A stretch of 64,000 nucleotides of DNA from Hominenteromicrobium mulieris (lineage in GTDB: Bacteria; Bacillota; Clostridia; Oscillospirales; Acutalibacteraceae), in contig JAJJOY010000001.1 in the NCBI GenBank assembly GCA_021029595.1, positions 434,001 through 498,000 on the forward strand, given 5' to 3'. Within the stretch, counting starts at the first letter, position 1. Each line of letters opens with the position of its first letter. A model generated the notes under the pieces. The model saw only the letters and a program-made list of their open reading frames with translations. It searched no databases and was not told the DNA's origin. Positions 34,743-42,939 of the stretch are shown here, one piece after another. A program made the translations under genes and the position numbers.

Positions 34743-35543
34743 CTGAGAGAAAAGCAATACGCCGCGTTCGCGGCAAACGCCAAAATGCTGGACACCCTGC
34801 GCCGGAACGAGGTAAACTACGTCCCCGGCGTTTTTGAAGTGGCAAAGGTCATCATTCTGAGCAAAGAGGATTTTGAAAAACTCTCGGAGGACGTTTCCCC
34901 GGAATACCCCTTCCTCAAGGATAACCGGGAAATCATGAGCGCCTCGCCGGGCGGGCTGTTCCGCTGCCTCATGGTGCGGGCCGAAGGGGAAAAAGAAAAT
35001 ATGCTGATTGCCCAAGGGAAGGATACCCTGTATCTTGGCTACGGCAGGGATTACCGCAACGTCGACCTGCAGGGAGTGCCGGTAGAACGCATCGCCTTGG
35101 AAGAACCGAAAGCCTATCAGGAGCACGCTGTTTTTTACCACAGGCCCAGCCATATCAACGACCTCAATGGGCAGAACCCACTGCGGCCTGTGCCGGAGCG
35201 GCAGACCAGTTTTCAGGTGGAACAGGTGGTCGTTCTATGCGATGAGCAGTTCCGGCAGTTTCAGGAAACCGGCCTCAAGGATGACCAGATTTTCCTGTTC
35301 GATTACAGCGACAAGATGTGGTTTGATCCGGGCAGCCTTTGCTGGCATTGCGTACTCGTTAAGGGTGAAACCGGTAAAGAGGGCATTCTTGTAGATGCGG
35401 AAGGGTATTCCTACGCCCGGTATGCGGCATTCGCATCGGATTGCGACAGGCTGCGCCTGCAGGATATTCCCGTCCATTACGAACACCCTGCCAGAGTGCC
35501 GGAGCAGAAGAAAACCCGGAAACGGAAAGAGCCGGAGCGTTAA
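34743..35543 (+). CDS. Hypothetical element protein upstream of MobC, CTG or GTG start
   Basis: A 266-residue soluble protein. GAGAGGTG is followed after six bases by CTG AGA GAA AAG; an in-frame GTG at 34734 overlaps the ribosome site itself. It has two related halves (residues 30-130 with VPGVFEVAKVIILSKEDFEKLSE, and 150-255 with FQVEQVVVLCDEQFRQFQETGLKDDQIFLFDYSDKMWFD), each ending in an alpha/beta segment, suggesting internal duplication. Such proteins (DUF6329-like, from memory) accompany conjugation modules. Ends KKTRKRKEPER, the basic Glu-Arg tail. Confidence 0.65.
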   Translation: MREKQYAAFAANAKMLDTLRRNEVNYVPGVFEVAKVIILSKEDFEKLSEDVSPEYPFLKDNREIMSASPGGLFRCLMVRAEGEKENMLIAQGKDTLYLGYGRDYRNVDLQGVPVERIALEEPKAYQEHAVFYHRPSHINDLNGQNPLRPVPERQTSFQVEQVVVLCDEQFRQFQETGLKDDQIFLFDYSDKMWFDPGSLCWHCVLVKGETGKEGILVDAEGYSYARYAAFASDCDRLRLQDIPVHYEHPARVPEQKKTRKRKEPER

Positions 35544-35556
35544 AAGGAGCCTCGCT

Positions 35557-35865
35557 ATGAGAAAACGAAACCACATCATTCCTCTCCATCTCAACAAAAA
35601 GGAACTGGCCCATCTGGAAGCGCAGGTGAAAACAAGCGGCCTGCCCCGTGAGGAATTCCTCCGCACCCTCATCATGGGTGCGGAACTGCGGGCAAGGCCC
35701 TGCGACCACCATACGGATCTGCTCCACAAGGTGGCTGGGTTGTGCAACAACGCAAACCAGCTTGCCAAGGTCGCTAATACCTATGGAGAGGCCAGCCAGC
35801 AGGATATCGAGGAAATGACGAAGCTGGCCCGGCAGGTTTGGGAAGAAGTAAAGGAGAACTGGTAG
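35557..35865 (+). CDS. mobC: MobC-like relaxosome accessory protein
   Basis: A 102-residue plasmid mobilisation relaxosome protein. The N-terminal ribbon-helix-helix (NHIIPLHLNKKELAHLEAQVKTSGLPREEFLRTLIMG) binds oriT, and the C-terminal helices (HHTDLLHKVAGLCNNANQLAKVANTYG, the typical MobC N-x-NQLAK motif) contact the relaxase. ATG at 35557 follows AAAAGGAG. The relaxase follows after about 90 bases, and an oriT candidate lies upstream. Confidence 0.88.
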   Translation: MRKRNHIIPLHLNKKELAHLEAQVKTSGLPREEFLRTLIMGAELRARPCDHHTDLLHKVAGLCNNANQLAKVANTYGEASQQDIEEMTKLARQVWEEVKENW

Positions 35866-35952
35866 CCAACCTGCGGTTGGATGCAATTCGCGCACATAAC
35901 CAAGACGTGAATCAGCCTAAGCTACCTGCGCCCAAGAAAGGAGAAAACCGCT

Positions 35953-37290
35953 ATTGCCTACACCAGCATTATCCCCGTCCACCGCCTCGACAACGCCATC
36001 GACTATACCCTCGACGAGAAGAAATGCTCCCGCAGGGAAAACGAGGAATCGCTGGAAGGGGAAATCGATAAGGCCCTCAACAAAGACAAAACCGAGCAGG
36101 ATCTGTTCGCATCCGCTCTCGGCTGCACCTGTGAAACGGCTTTTCAAGATATGTGCCGCGTCAAGGAAATGTGGCACAAGGAAGAAGGTGTGCAGGGCTT
36201 CCATCTGGTGCAGAGCTTTGCTGCCGGAGAGGTAACGCCGGAACTGGCCCACCAGATCGGGCTGGAATTTGCGGATCGGCTGCTCGGCGGGAACTTTCAG
36301 GCGGTGGTCAGCACCCATCTCAACACCAAATGCATTCACAACCACATTGTCTGGAATTCCGTGTCCATGAAAAGCGGCAGGAAATACCGCAGCAATGAAA
36401 GAACCTATGTCACACAGGTACGGCAGATTTCCGATGAACTGTGCAGAAAGCATGGCCTCTCCGTTATTCATACGGAGAAATCGGAACGGATTGCCCGTCC
36501 CTATGTCCAGTGGCTGGCCGAGCAGAATGGAGCGCCCACATGGAAAACGCCCATCCAGCAGGATCTCAATGCGGCGGTTGCAGCTTCCCTCACATGGAAG
36601 CAGTTCCTGCGGACGCTGGAGCAGCAGGGCTATGCCTTTCGGTTTGACCGCAAATACCCCACGCTGATCCTGCCGGGCAATGGGCGCACCGTGCGTTTTA
36701 AGACCTTGGGCAAGCAGTACACCCCGGAGGCCCTCCAGCGCCGCATCCTTTACCCCAAGCCACCCCGCCGGGCTGGGAAAGAACAGCCGCCAGCCAGCCG
36801 CTTCCTGCTCCTTCTTGGGGAAACGCAGCCCCGCAGGCTTTCCGGCCTGCGGGCTCTCTACTTTTCCTACCTCTACAAGATGGGGGCGCTGCCGAAAAAG
36901 CCCCGGTATCCAAGCTATGCTGTGCGGGAGGATATCCGCAAGCTGGACAAACGGATCGAGCAGGCAGAATTCATCTTTAAAAACCACATAGAGGACCGGG
37001 GCCAGCTTGCCGCCATTCGGCAGAAAGCGGAGGATGAAATCGCTGTCCTCATAAAGCAGCGCCAGAAGCTCTATCGCTATGAACCGGGCTCTCCGCAGAT
37101 CGGCGTCCTCACAGAGCGGTTGAAAAAGCTTCGCCATACCGCCAAGCTGTGCCGGAACATCGAAATCCATTCGATAGAGATGGAGAAGCGGCTGCAGGCG
37201 GCACAGATGGAAGAACAACGGCGGCGGGAACAACGGGAAAAAGAAGAACAGCAAAAGGAAGCCCGAAATCAAGAAAAACAAAGGAGATGA
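35953..37290 (+). CDS. MOBP-type relaxase (MobA/VirD2-like), ATT in the start slot
   Basis: The DNA-nicking transesterase of about 445 residues. GAAAGGAG is followed nine bases later by ATT GCC TAC ACC AGC, where the family starts M-A-Y-T-S-I-I-P-V-H-R-L-D; the first ATG is at 36151, inside the catalytic domain. The early Tyr (in AYTS or DYTLDEKK) is the likely nucleophile region and HLNTKCIHNHIVWNSV carries the H-x4-H-x-H metal motif. The C-terminal part from residue 250 is basic and helical (RQKAEDEIAVLIKQRQKLYRYE) and ends EEQQKEARNQEKQRR, a probable secretion signal. One copy of the dispersed repeat (RRAGKEQ) lies about residue 273. Confidence 0.9.
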   Translation: MAYTSIIPVHRLDNAIDYTLDEKKCSRRENEESLEGEIDKALNKDKTEQDLFASALGCTCETAFQDMCRVKEMWHKEEGVQGFHLVQSFAAGEVTPELAHQIGLEFADRLLGGNFQAVVSTHLNTKCIHNHIVWNSVSMKSGRKYRSNERTYVTQVRQISDELCRKHGLSVIHTEKSERIARPYVQWLAEQNGAPTWKTPIQQDLNAAVAASLTWKQFLRTLEQQGYAFRFDRKYPTLILPGNGRTVRFKTLGKQYTPEALQRRILYPKPPRRAGKEQPPASRFLLLLGETQPRRLSGLRALYFSYLYKMGALPKKPRYPSYAVREDIRKLDKRIEQAEFIFKNHIEDRGQLAAIRQKAEDEIAVLIKQRQKLYRYEPGSPQIGVLTERLKKLRHTAKLCRNIEIHSIEMEKRLQAAQMEEQRRREQREKEEQQKEARNQEKQRR

Positions 37291-37294
37291 TTGT

Positions 37295-37564
37295 TTGAAC
37301 CAACGGCCTACAAGAGAACAAGTGGAACGCCTCCGGCGGCAGTACCCTGCCGGAACCCGCATCACCCTGCATTCCATGGACGATCCGCAGGCCCCGCCGC
37401 CCGGCACCAAGGGCACCGTTGCCTATGTAGACGATATGGGCACGATCGGAATTGAGTGGGACAACGGCTCCGCCCTGTCCCTCATCCCCGGCGAGGATTC
37501 CTTTTCTAAAGAAGCCTCGCCGGAAAAAACAAAACACAAACGCTCCTGTGACTTGGAGCGATAA
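37295..37564 (+). CDS. DUF4314 protein
   Basis: An 89-residue protein with TTG start eight bases after AAAGGAG. YPAGTRITLHSMDDPQAPPPGTKGTVAYVDDMGTIGIEWDNG is the typical DUF4314 small beta-barrel, found beside relaxases in Tn1549-type elements and possibly binding nucleic acid. It begins four bases after the relaxase stop. The tail KTKHKRSCDLER is basic and ends in Glu-Arg. Confidence 0.85.
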   Translation: MNQRPTREQVERLRRQYPAGTRITLHSMDDPQAPPPGTKGTVAYVDDMGTIGIEWDNGSALSLIPGEDSFSKEASPEKTKHKRSCDLER

Positions 37565-37580
37565 AAGGAAGGTGAATTGA

Positions 37581-38396
37581 CTGAACTACGGAAGCGATCC
37601 AGCCGACCAGATCGTTCGATTTACCCTTGAGGGCACGGAAATGGCTCTCAAGCTGTCGGGCATGGCGGCAAAAAACTTTGCGCTGTTTGTCTATGCCGTA
37701 CTGAAGGACCAGAAGAAAACCCACGGCAAGACAAGGCTTGTGCGGATGCTCAGGGAACAGCGCCCGTTCAAATTCTTTAACGTCCCCACGGAAAACATGA
37801 AGGAGTTCGCCACGGAAGCCAAAACCCACGGTCTTTTGTATGTTCCCATTCGGAACAAGCAAAAGGCGGACCGCATCGAAGTGGTGGTGTTCGCGGATGA
37901 CGCCTCTAAGGTACAACGCATTTTTGACAACCTCGGCCTTGACGCGGTCAAAGCGCAGGCTGGCGAAGCCACCATCGCCAGCGTACAGGAGCAGGAAAAA
38001 CAGGCTCCCGCAGCCCCGGCCCCCGACAAAACGGAAACCGTCAAAACCGAGCAGGGCGAAGTGGAATTTGAGGTGGGCGGTTTTGAGGACGATTTCAATA
38101 TCGGCCCAACCCAGCAGGATACCGCCGAAAATTTTACTTCTGGCCGGGAGAAGGAATCAAATCCCCCGGCAGTGGAAAAGAGTCCGTCCGAGCCTTCCTC
38201 GCCCAGCAAAAGCTCTTCGCCCAACTCAATAAACCCTAAAGAGCCAGAACATAAGCCCTCGGTAAAAAAGGAACTACAGGAGATTAAGCAGGGGCAAGCG
38301 AAGAAAAAAGAGGAAAAGGCCAAACAGCAGGAGCGCCAGCATCCCACCCCCAGCCATTCCAAACAGAAGAAAAAGAAAAAACAGAAAGGAAGGTAA
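37581..38396 (+). CDS. pcfB: PcfB family protein (DUF3801), CTG in the start slot
   Basis: PcfB-type proteins recruit the relaxase-DNA complex to the coupling protein. The 271-residue protein begins at CTG, eight bases after GGAAGG: M-N-Y-G-S-D-P-A-D-Q-I-V-R-F-T-L-E-G, the conserved N-terminus of DUF3801; the first ATG (37641) would drop 20 conserved residues. The conserved core (ALKLSGMAAKNFALFVYAVLKDQKKTHGKTRL, VPTENMKEFATEAKTHGLLYVPI) spans residues 20-130. The rest is a long disordered tail, acidic first and then very Lys-rich (QKKKKKQKGR). Confidence 0.88.
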   Translation: MNYGSDPADQIVRFTLEGTEMALKLSGMAAKNFALFVYAVLKDQKKTHGKTRLVRMLREQRPFKFFNVPTENMKEFATEAKTHGLLYVPIRNKQKADRIEVVVFADDASKVQRIFDNLGLDAVKAQAGEATIASVQEQEKQAPAAPAPDKTETVKTEQGEVEFEVGGFEDDFNIGPTQQDTAENFTSGREKESNPPAVEKSPSEPSSPSKSSSPNSINPKEPEHKPSVKKELQEIKQGQAKKKEEKAKQQERQHPTPSHSKQKKKKKQKGR

Positions 38397-38402
38397 TGCC
38401 CT

Positions 38403-39350
38403 ATCGATTTATCCAGTTTAATCGGCAAAAAGCAGGAAGCCCAGCCTCAGCCGGAACAGCAGTACACCAAGGAAGAATACGCCGCCATGAAGCAGGCCGA
38501 ACGGGAGGATACCTGGGCAAGAGTCAACGCACAGGCCGAGTCGGTGTTCAAGGATGACGAATCCATGAAAGGCTTTCTCAATTTCATGGCGAACTGCACG
38601 CCCCAGAGCACCCGGAATCTGCTCATTCTGTATGAGCAGAACACTGAAATCACCCATCCCCGCACCTTCGATAAATGGAAGGAAGCCGGACGCTCCATCC
38701 GTTCCGGCGAGAAAGGGTACACCTTCTTTGCCGATCAGGAATACACCAAAGAGGACGGTACCATAGCGAATGGTTATACCATCACAAAAGCCTACGACAT
38801 TTCTCAGACCAGAGGCCCCCAGCCCCTGCCGCCCCAGCAGCATCTGCCGGAGGAAATCATCGCCACCATGGTAGAAAACAGCCCTGTTCCGCTTGCCATC
38901 TCCGATCAGCTTCCCCAAGGGGTGCAGGCGCAGTATGTGCCGAAACAGCGCACCATTTTTGTCCGAAACGGGATGGATGAAACCGCAACCATCTGCGCCA
39001 TTGCCCGTGAGCAGGCCCACGCCAGCTTCGATATGGTGGGCAGCGGTTACTACCGGCAGGCGTATGCGGCCCAAGCCTACTGCGCGGCCTATGTGGCGGC
39101 GCAGAAATTCGGCTTGGATACCTCCGCCTTTCATTTCGACAAGGTGTGCCAAAGCTATGCGGAAAGGAGCGCGGACGATAAGCGCGGCTTTTTGGGCGAC
39201 GTCAAACGGGCCGCCTATGCCATCAACCGGGACGTCCAAAGGAGCTTCCGGGATTTGGAGCAGACCATCCAGCCGGATGAGTTCTCCGTCGCAGCGCCCA
39301 AGCCCGCCAAGGCTGCCAAATCCAAGGCGGAGAAAGAGCCGGAACGATGA
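38403..39350 (+). CDS. ArdC-like antirestriction protein with degenerate zincin motif, ATC in the start slot
   Basis: A 315-residue protein of the ArdC N-terminal ssDNA-binding family, which protects incoming DNA. AAGGAAGG lies nine bases before ATC GAT TTA TCC, and no ATG occurs until 38487. The ssDNA-binding part includes MKGFLNFMANCTPQSTRNLLILYEQNTEITHPRTFDKWKEAGRSI. The metallopeptidase-like part normally holds HExxH; here it reads AREQAHASF, so the first His and Glu are lost and proteolysis is unlikely. The tail AAKSKAEKEPER ends in Glu-Arg. It precedes promoter copy B. Confidence 0.82.
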   Translation: MDLSSLIGKKQEAQPQPEQQYTKEEYAAMKQAEREDTWARVNAQAESVFKDDESMKGFLNFMANCTPQSTRNLLILYEQNTEITHPRTFDKWKEAGRSIRSGEKGYTFFADQEYTKEDGTIANGYTITKAYDISQTRGPQPLPPQQHLPEEIIATMVENSPVPLAISDQLPQGVQAQYVPKQRTIFVRNGMDETATICAIAREQAHASFDMVGSGYYRQAYAAQAYCAAYVAAQKFGLDTSAFHFDKVCQSYAERSADDKRGFLGDVKRAAYAINRDVQRSFRDLEQTIQPDEFSVAAPKPAKAAKSKAEKEPER

Positions 39351-39386
39351 GGGCTGATCGTTTTCCGTTTGTTTTCTTTTGTGCGG

Positions 39387-39415
39387 TAGCTTTCCGCCAG
39401 CCGTTGTGGTATGGT
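39387..39415 (+). promoter_or_regulatory. Element-specific promoter, copy B
   Basis: TAGCTT (39387-39392), 17-base spacer, TATGGT (39410-39415), 33 bases upstream of the next start. The last 13 spacer bases (CCAGCCGTTGTGG) are identical to copy C at 63945. Confidence 0.65.
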
Positions 39416-39447
39416 GGTTGTGAAAAAAGAGAAAGGAAGGGATCGCC

Positions 39448-39750
39448 ATGACAAAGCAGCGACTGGTGAAAATGACCTGCGGGGACCGGAACATACTCGT
39501 CAAGGCGCTTCGCAGCGCGCAGGAATCGGTTGAGCCTGAACTGTCCGGCAAACTGCAGCTATTTATTGATCGAATCCTCAGCATGCCAAAGCGCAGGCTG
39601 TACCTGAACGATGAGGAGTACCAGTACGCCACGCTGTGCTTAAACGGGATGCGGAACGACTATCTGGCGGCAGACCGAAGCTGCGGCGGGATCGACCGTC
39701 TGCTCTTAAAACTTGTCCGCGCCAGCTACAGAAGTATCGTCAGCAGATAA
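39448..39750 (+). CDS. Small hypothetical element protein under promoter copy B
   Basis: A 100-residue soluble helical protein (VKMTCGDRNILVKALRSAQESVEPELSGKLQLFIDRIL, MRNDYLAADRSCGGIDRLLLKLVRASYRSIV). The ATG follows AAAGGAAGGG. It has its own promoter in front and a strong terminator behind, so it forms a separate unit just ahead of the VirD4 gene. That placement suggests a regulator or accessory made in excess; no motif is recognised. Confidence 0.7.
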   Translation: MTKQRLVKMTCGDRNILVKALRSAQESVEPELSGKLQLFIDRILSMPKRRLYLNDEEYQYATLCLNGMRNDYLAADRSCGGIDRLLLKLVRASYRSIVSR

Positions 39751-39762
39751 AGAACTGCTTTA

Positions 39763-39812
39763 CCCCCGGAGCCTTTGGAAACGCTTTTCCATGGGCTCCG
39801 GGGGATTTTTTT
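39763..39812 (+). terminator. Strong terminator in front of VirD4
   Basis: An 11-bp stem (39763-39773 with 39794-39804) followed by A and T7. It overlaps the ATG (39775) of the longest VirD4 reading frame, which shows that the real start is downstream. Confidence 0.88.
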
Positions 39813-39837
39813 GTTTTCACGGAAAGGAAGGATATTT

Positions 39838-41607
39838 TTTGATTCGATAACCACAAGAAAAAATCCATGGTGGGTGTGGCTTCTGCCGTTGCCCATCGTC
39901 TGGTGGCTGGCCCTATTGACAGCCGGAAGCTGGAGCGAAGGGATGAACCTCGTGGATCTGCTGGGGAAGCTCTCAGCCGCCATGAACAGCCCCTTTTCTG
40001 TTCATTGGACGGGATATTCCGCCCGGTGCCTGCTGTTTTTTACTCTTGCATATGGAATTGTTGTCCTTGTGATCGTTTCCAGCCGGAAGAACACCCGCAG
40101 GGGCGTGGAGCATGGCTCCGCCAAGTGGGGCGATGTATTCCAGATTGTAAAGAAATACCGGGATAAGAAGAACCCCAAGGAAAACCTCATCCTGACCCAG
40201 CATTTCCAGATGGGGATGGATGGCCATAAGCACAAGCGCAACACCAACGTGCTGGTCATCGGGGGCTCCGGCGCTGGCAAAAGCCGTTCCTACGCCATTC
40301 CCAACGCCCTCAACTGCGGGAACTGTTCGCTGGTCATCTGCGATCCAAAATCCGAAATCCTGCGGAAAACAGGCGGGGCATTGAAAGCCAATGGATACGA
40401 AGTGCGGGTATTTGACCTGTTAAACCCCGACGCCTCCTTCTGCTACAACCCCTTGGCCTATGTGCGGGACGATAAGGACGTGCTGCGCCTGATCGAAACT
40501 CTCATCCAATCCACCACCCCGCCCGGAGCACAGAGCGCCGATCCTTTCTGGCAGAAATCCGAAACCGCGCTTCTGCAGGCACTGGTTTTGTACCTCATGC
40601 ACGAAGCGCCGCCGGAAGAACAGAACTTCGCTATGGTGATGGAAATGCTGGCTGCTGCCGAGGTGCGGGAGGAAGATGAGGAATACGAGTCGCCTCTGGA
40701 CATCCTGTTCGCAAGGCTTGAAATGCGGAACCCGGAGAGCATCGCCGTGAAGCAATACCATGTCTTTAAGATGGGGGCGGGCAAAACACTCAAGAGTATC
40801 CTGATTAGTGTGGGCGTTCGGCTGTCGGCCTTCAACCTGCCGCAGATTGCAAGGCTGACCTATACCGACGATCTCCATCTGGAGGAAATGGGCGAGAAAA
40901 AGGTGGCCCTGTTCTGCTGTATTCCCGACAGCGATAAATCCCTCAATTACCTTGTAGGCATGATTTACGGACAGCTCATCCAAACCCTGTACTTTGTAGC
41001 AGACCGGAAATACAAGGGCAGGCTGCCGGTGCCGGTCCATCTGCTGATCGACGAGGCCCCCAACATCGCCCTGCCCACAGACAACTTTCTGCCGTGGCTT
41101 TCCACCATGCGAAGCCGCAACATCTTTTGCAGCTATATCGCGCAGAATATGGCGCAGATCAAGGCGCTGTTCAAGGAACAGTGGGAATCGCTGGTGGGGT
41201 TGTGCGACGAGTTTCTCTATCTCGGCGGCAATGAAAAGGAAACCCACAAATACGTTTCCGAGCTCATGGGCAAGGAAACATTGGATACGAACACCTATGG
41301 CCGCAGCCGTGGGCGAAGCGGCAGCTTCAGCGTGAACGACCAGCAGACGGGCCGGGAGCTTCTCACCCCCGACGAGGTGCGGATGCTGGACAACCGCAAA
41401 GCCATTCTTTTTGTCCGTGGGGAACGCCCCATGATGGATGACAAATACGACCTCATGCGCCACCCCAATATCCGGCTGACCGAAGATGGCGGCGCTGCGC
41501 CCTACGATTACACGCAGGCAAAGGACGCCGCAGACGATATCGATTTTTCCCCGGACCAGTACGACGATTTTGAACTGCTGGAGCCGGAGGATTTTCTAAA
41601 CCCATAA
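39838..41607 (+). CDS. VirD4/TraG-type coupling protein, no canonical start
   Basis: The hexameric ATPase that passes relaxase-DNA into the type IV channel, about 589 residues. AAGGAAGG at 39824-39831 is followed by TTT GAT TCG ATA ACC in frame; none is a normal start codon. Two to three membrane helices lie in the first 100 residues (WWVWLLPLPIVWWLALLTAG and the segment around CLLFFTLAYGIVVLVIV). Walker A is VIGGSGAGKSRSYAIPN, Walker B is HLLIDEAPNIALP, and QNMAQIKALFKEQWESLVGLCD completes the core. The C-terminus is acidic. Confidence 0.92.
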   Translation, partial: FDSITTRKNPWWVWLLPLPIVWWLALLTAGSWSEGMNLVDLLGKLSAAMNSPFSVHWTGYSARCLLFFTLAYGIVVLVIVSSRKNTRRGVEHGSAKWGDVFQIVKKYRDKKNPKENLILTQHFQMGMDGHKHKRNTNVLVIGGSGAGKSRSYAIPNALNCGNCSLVICDPKSEILRKTGGALKANGYEVRVFDLLNPDASFCYNPLAYVRDDKDVLRLIETLIQSTTPPGAQSADPFWQKSETALLQALVLYLMHEAPPEEQNFAMVMEMLAAAEVREEDEEYESPLDILFARLEMRNPESIAVKQYHVFKMGAGKTLKSILISVGVRLSAFNLPQIARLTYTDDLHLEEMGEKKVALFCCIPDSDKSLNYLVGMIYGQLIQTLYFVADRKYKGRLPVPVHLLIDEAPNIALPTDNFLPWLSTMRSRNIFCSYIAQNMAQIKALFKEQWESLVGLCDEFLYLGGNEKETHKYVSELMGKETLDTNTYGRSRGRSGSFSVNDQQTGRELLTPDEVRMLDNRKAILFVRGERPMMDDKYDLMRHPNIRLTEDGGAAPYDYTQAKDAADDIDFSPDQYDDFELLEPEDFLNP

Positions 41608-41629
41608 AAATACACTTTGAACTGGAGGA

Positions 41630-42010
41630 ATGCTTCTGAAGAAAACCCTGAATCGCTTTGTTTTGAAGAAAAATCCCAAAAAGAACGATAAGCCCGCAAA
41701 TGCCCTGCCCCTTGGAAGAAAGGGGCGGCTCGGCTTTTCCGTCTACGCAGCCGCCGTGCTGTGCTTCTGCTGCTTTTCCATCCCGGCCTTCGCCGCCAGC
41801 GATCCGTTGGGCGTGGTGAACAACCTGTCCGATTTTATCTTTTCCCTGATCCGCGCCATCGGCCTCATCCTTTTGGGCTGGGGCGTGGTGCAGGTCGGCC
41901 TCTCCTTCCAGAGCCACGATCCCTCCCAGCGTTCGCAGGGTTTCCTCACCCTGGCGGGCGGCCTCGTGATTACCTTTGCCAAGGAAATCCTCGACCTTAT
42001 CACCGCCTGA
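41630..42010 (+). CDS. Maff2 family membrane protein (VirB2-like)
   Basis: A small integral membrane protein, typical of Tn1549-type transfer modules and placed where pilin-like VirB2 would be. After a basic N-terminus (LKKTLNRFVLKKNPKKND) there is a cleavable-looking helix ending PAFAASDPLG, then two helices (FSLIRAIGLILLGWGVVQVGLSF and FLTLAGGLVITFAKEILDL). ATG at 41630 almost touches GGAGGA; CTG at 41636 (M-K-K-T-L) has ideal spacing and is likely the true start. A strong terminator follows, as for a gene needing excess product. Confidence 0.88.
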   Translation: MLLKKTLNRFVLKKNPKKNDKPANALPLGRKGRLGFSVYAAAVLCFCCFSIPAFAASDPLGVVNNLSDFIFSLIRAIGLILLGWGVVQVGLSFQSHDPSQRSQGFLTLAGGLVITFAKEILDLITA

Positions 42011-42027
42011 TTTTCTGTATTCCAGTC

Positions 42028-42068
42028 AAGGGAAGCGCCCGGTGGCGGGCGCTTCCCTTTATTTTTTT
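42028..42068 (+). terminator. Strong terminator between Maff2 and the TrbL-like gene
   Basis: A 14-bp stem (42028-42041 with 42046-42059) followed by T-rich sequence with eight consecutive T; the next ribosome site AAGGAGG starts four bases after the T-tract, so the downstream gene depends on read-through or antitermination. Confidence 0.9.
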
Positions 42069-42090
42069 TGCAAGGAGGTGACCAGCCGGA

Positions 42091-42918
42091 AACTGGATTG
42101 TTGATAACTTAAATTCGGCGCTGGAAACATGGAACGACAAGCTGGCTGAAATCTGGACGCTGCTTACCCAAGATCCCGCAACCTTCAAAGGCGGCGGGAT
42201 CTGGCAGGTCATGCTGGACATCAACGGGGCCCTGAAAGCCATTGGGTACGGCCTGCTGGTTTTGTTTTTCGCGGTCGGCGTTGTCAAAACCTGTTCGAGC
42301 CTTGCCGATCTGAAGCGCCCGGAAGCGGCATTTAAAATGTTCATCCGTTTTGTACTGGCAAAGGCGGCGGTGGGATACGGCCTCGACCTCATGCTGGCCG
42401 TTTTCAAAATCATTCAGGGGATGGTTTCCACCATCATTACCCAATCCGGCCTGTCGGGAAGCAGCGGAACGACGCTTCCGCAGGAGATCATCGACAAAAT
42501 CAACAACGTGGGCTTTTGGGACAGCATCCCTCTGTGGGCAGTCACCCTGCTGGGCGGCCTGTTCATTACGGTGCTGGCGTTCATCATGATTCTGACAGTG
42601 TATAGCCGCCTATTCAAATTATATATGTACACGGCTATCGCGCCCATCCCCATGTCCACGTTCGCCGGGGAACCCACCAGCAATGTGGGGAAAAACTTCC
42701 TGCGTTCCTATGCGGGAGTGTGCCTCGAAGGGGCCATCATTGCGCTGGCCTGTATCATCTTCTCGGTTATGGCGTCCAGCCCGCCTGCGGTTGATCCCAA
42801 CGTTTCGGCAGTTACCGCCGTATGGAGCTACGTGGGCGAGCTCATCTTCAACCTTTTGGTTTTGGTAGGCGCTGTACGAATGAGCGACAGGATCGTCAAA
42901 GAATTATTGGGGCTGTAG
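42091..42918 (+). CDS. TrbL/VirB6-like conjugal transfer membrane protein, no canonical start
   Basis: A polytopic channel component of about 275 residues. AAGGAGG at 42072-42078 is followed in frame by TGA CCA GCC GGA AAC TGG ATT GTT GAT AAC, so the conserved WIVDNLNSALETWNDKLAEIW N-terminus has no ATG, GTG or TTG in front of it; AAC (42091) or GGA (42088) occupies the slot and the first ATG is at 42211. About six hydrophobic segments follow (GYGLLVLFFAVGVV, AVTLLGGLFITVLAFIMIL, CLEGAIIALACIIFSVMA, LIFNLLVLVGAV). Confidence 0.85.
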   Translation, partial: NWIVDNLNSALETWNDKLAEIWTLLTQDPATFKGGGIWQVMLDINGALKAIGYGLLVLFFAVGVVKTCSSLADLKRPEAAFKMFIRFVLAKAAVGYGLDLMLAVFKIIQGMVSTIITQSGLSGSSGTTLPQEIIDKINNVGFWDSIPLWAVTLLGGLFITVLAFIMILTVYSRLFKLYMYTAIAPIPMSTFAGEPTSNVGKNFLRSYAGVCLEGAIIALACIIFSVMASSPPAVDPNVSAVTAVWSYVGELIFNLLVLVGAVRMSDRIVKELLGL

Positions 42919-42939
42919 GCCCAAAAGGAGTGAAGCGAT

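Noticed and set aside
39775-39837. Longest VirD4 frame begins at an ATG at 39775
   Set aside because: That ATG lies inside a strong terminator hairpin (39763-39804) and has no ribosome site; the Shine-Dalgarno AAGGAAGG is at 39824-39831, so translation must start after it.
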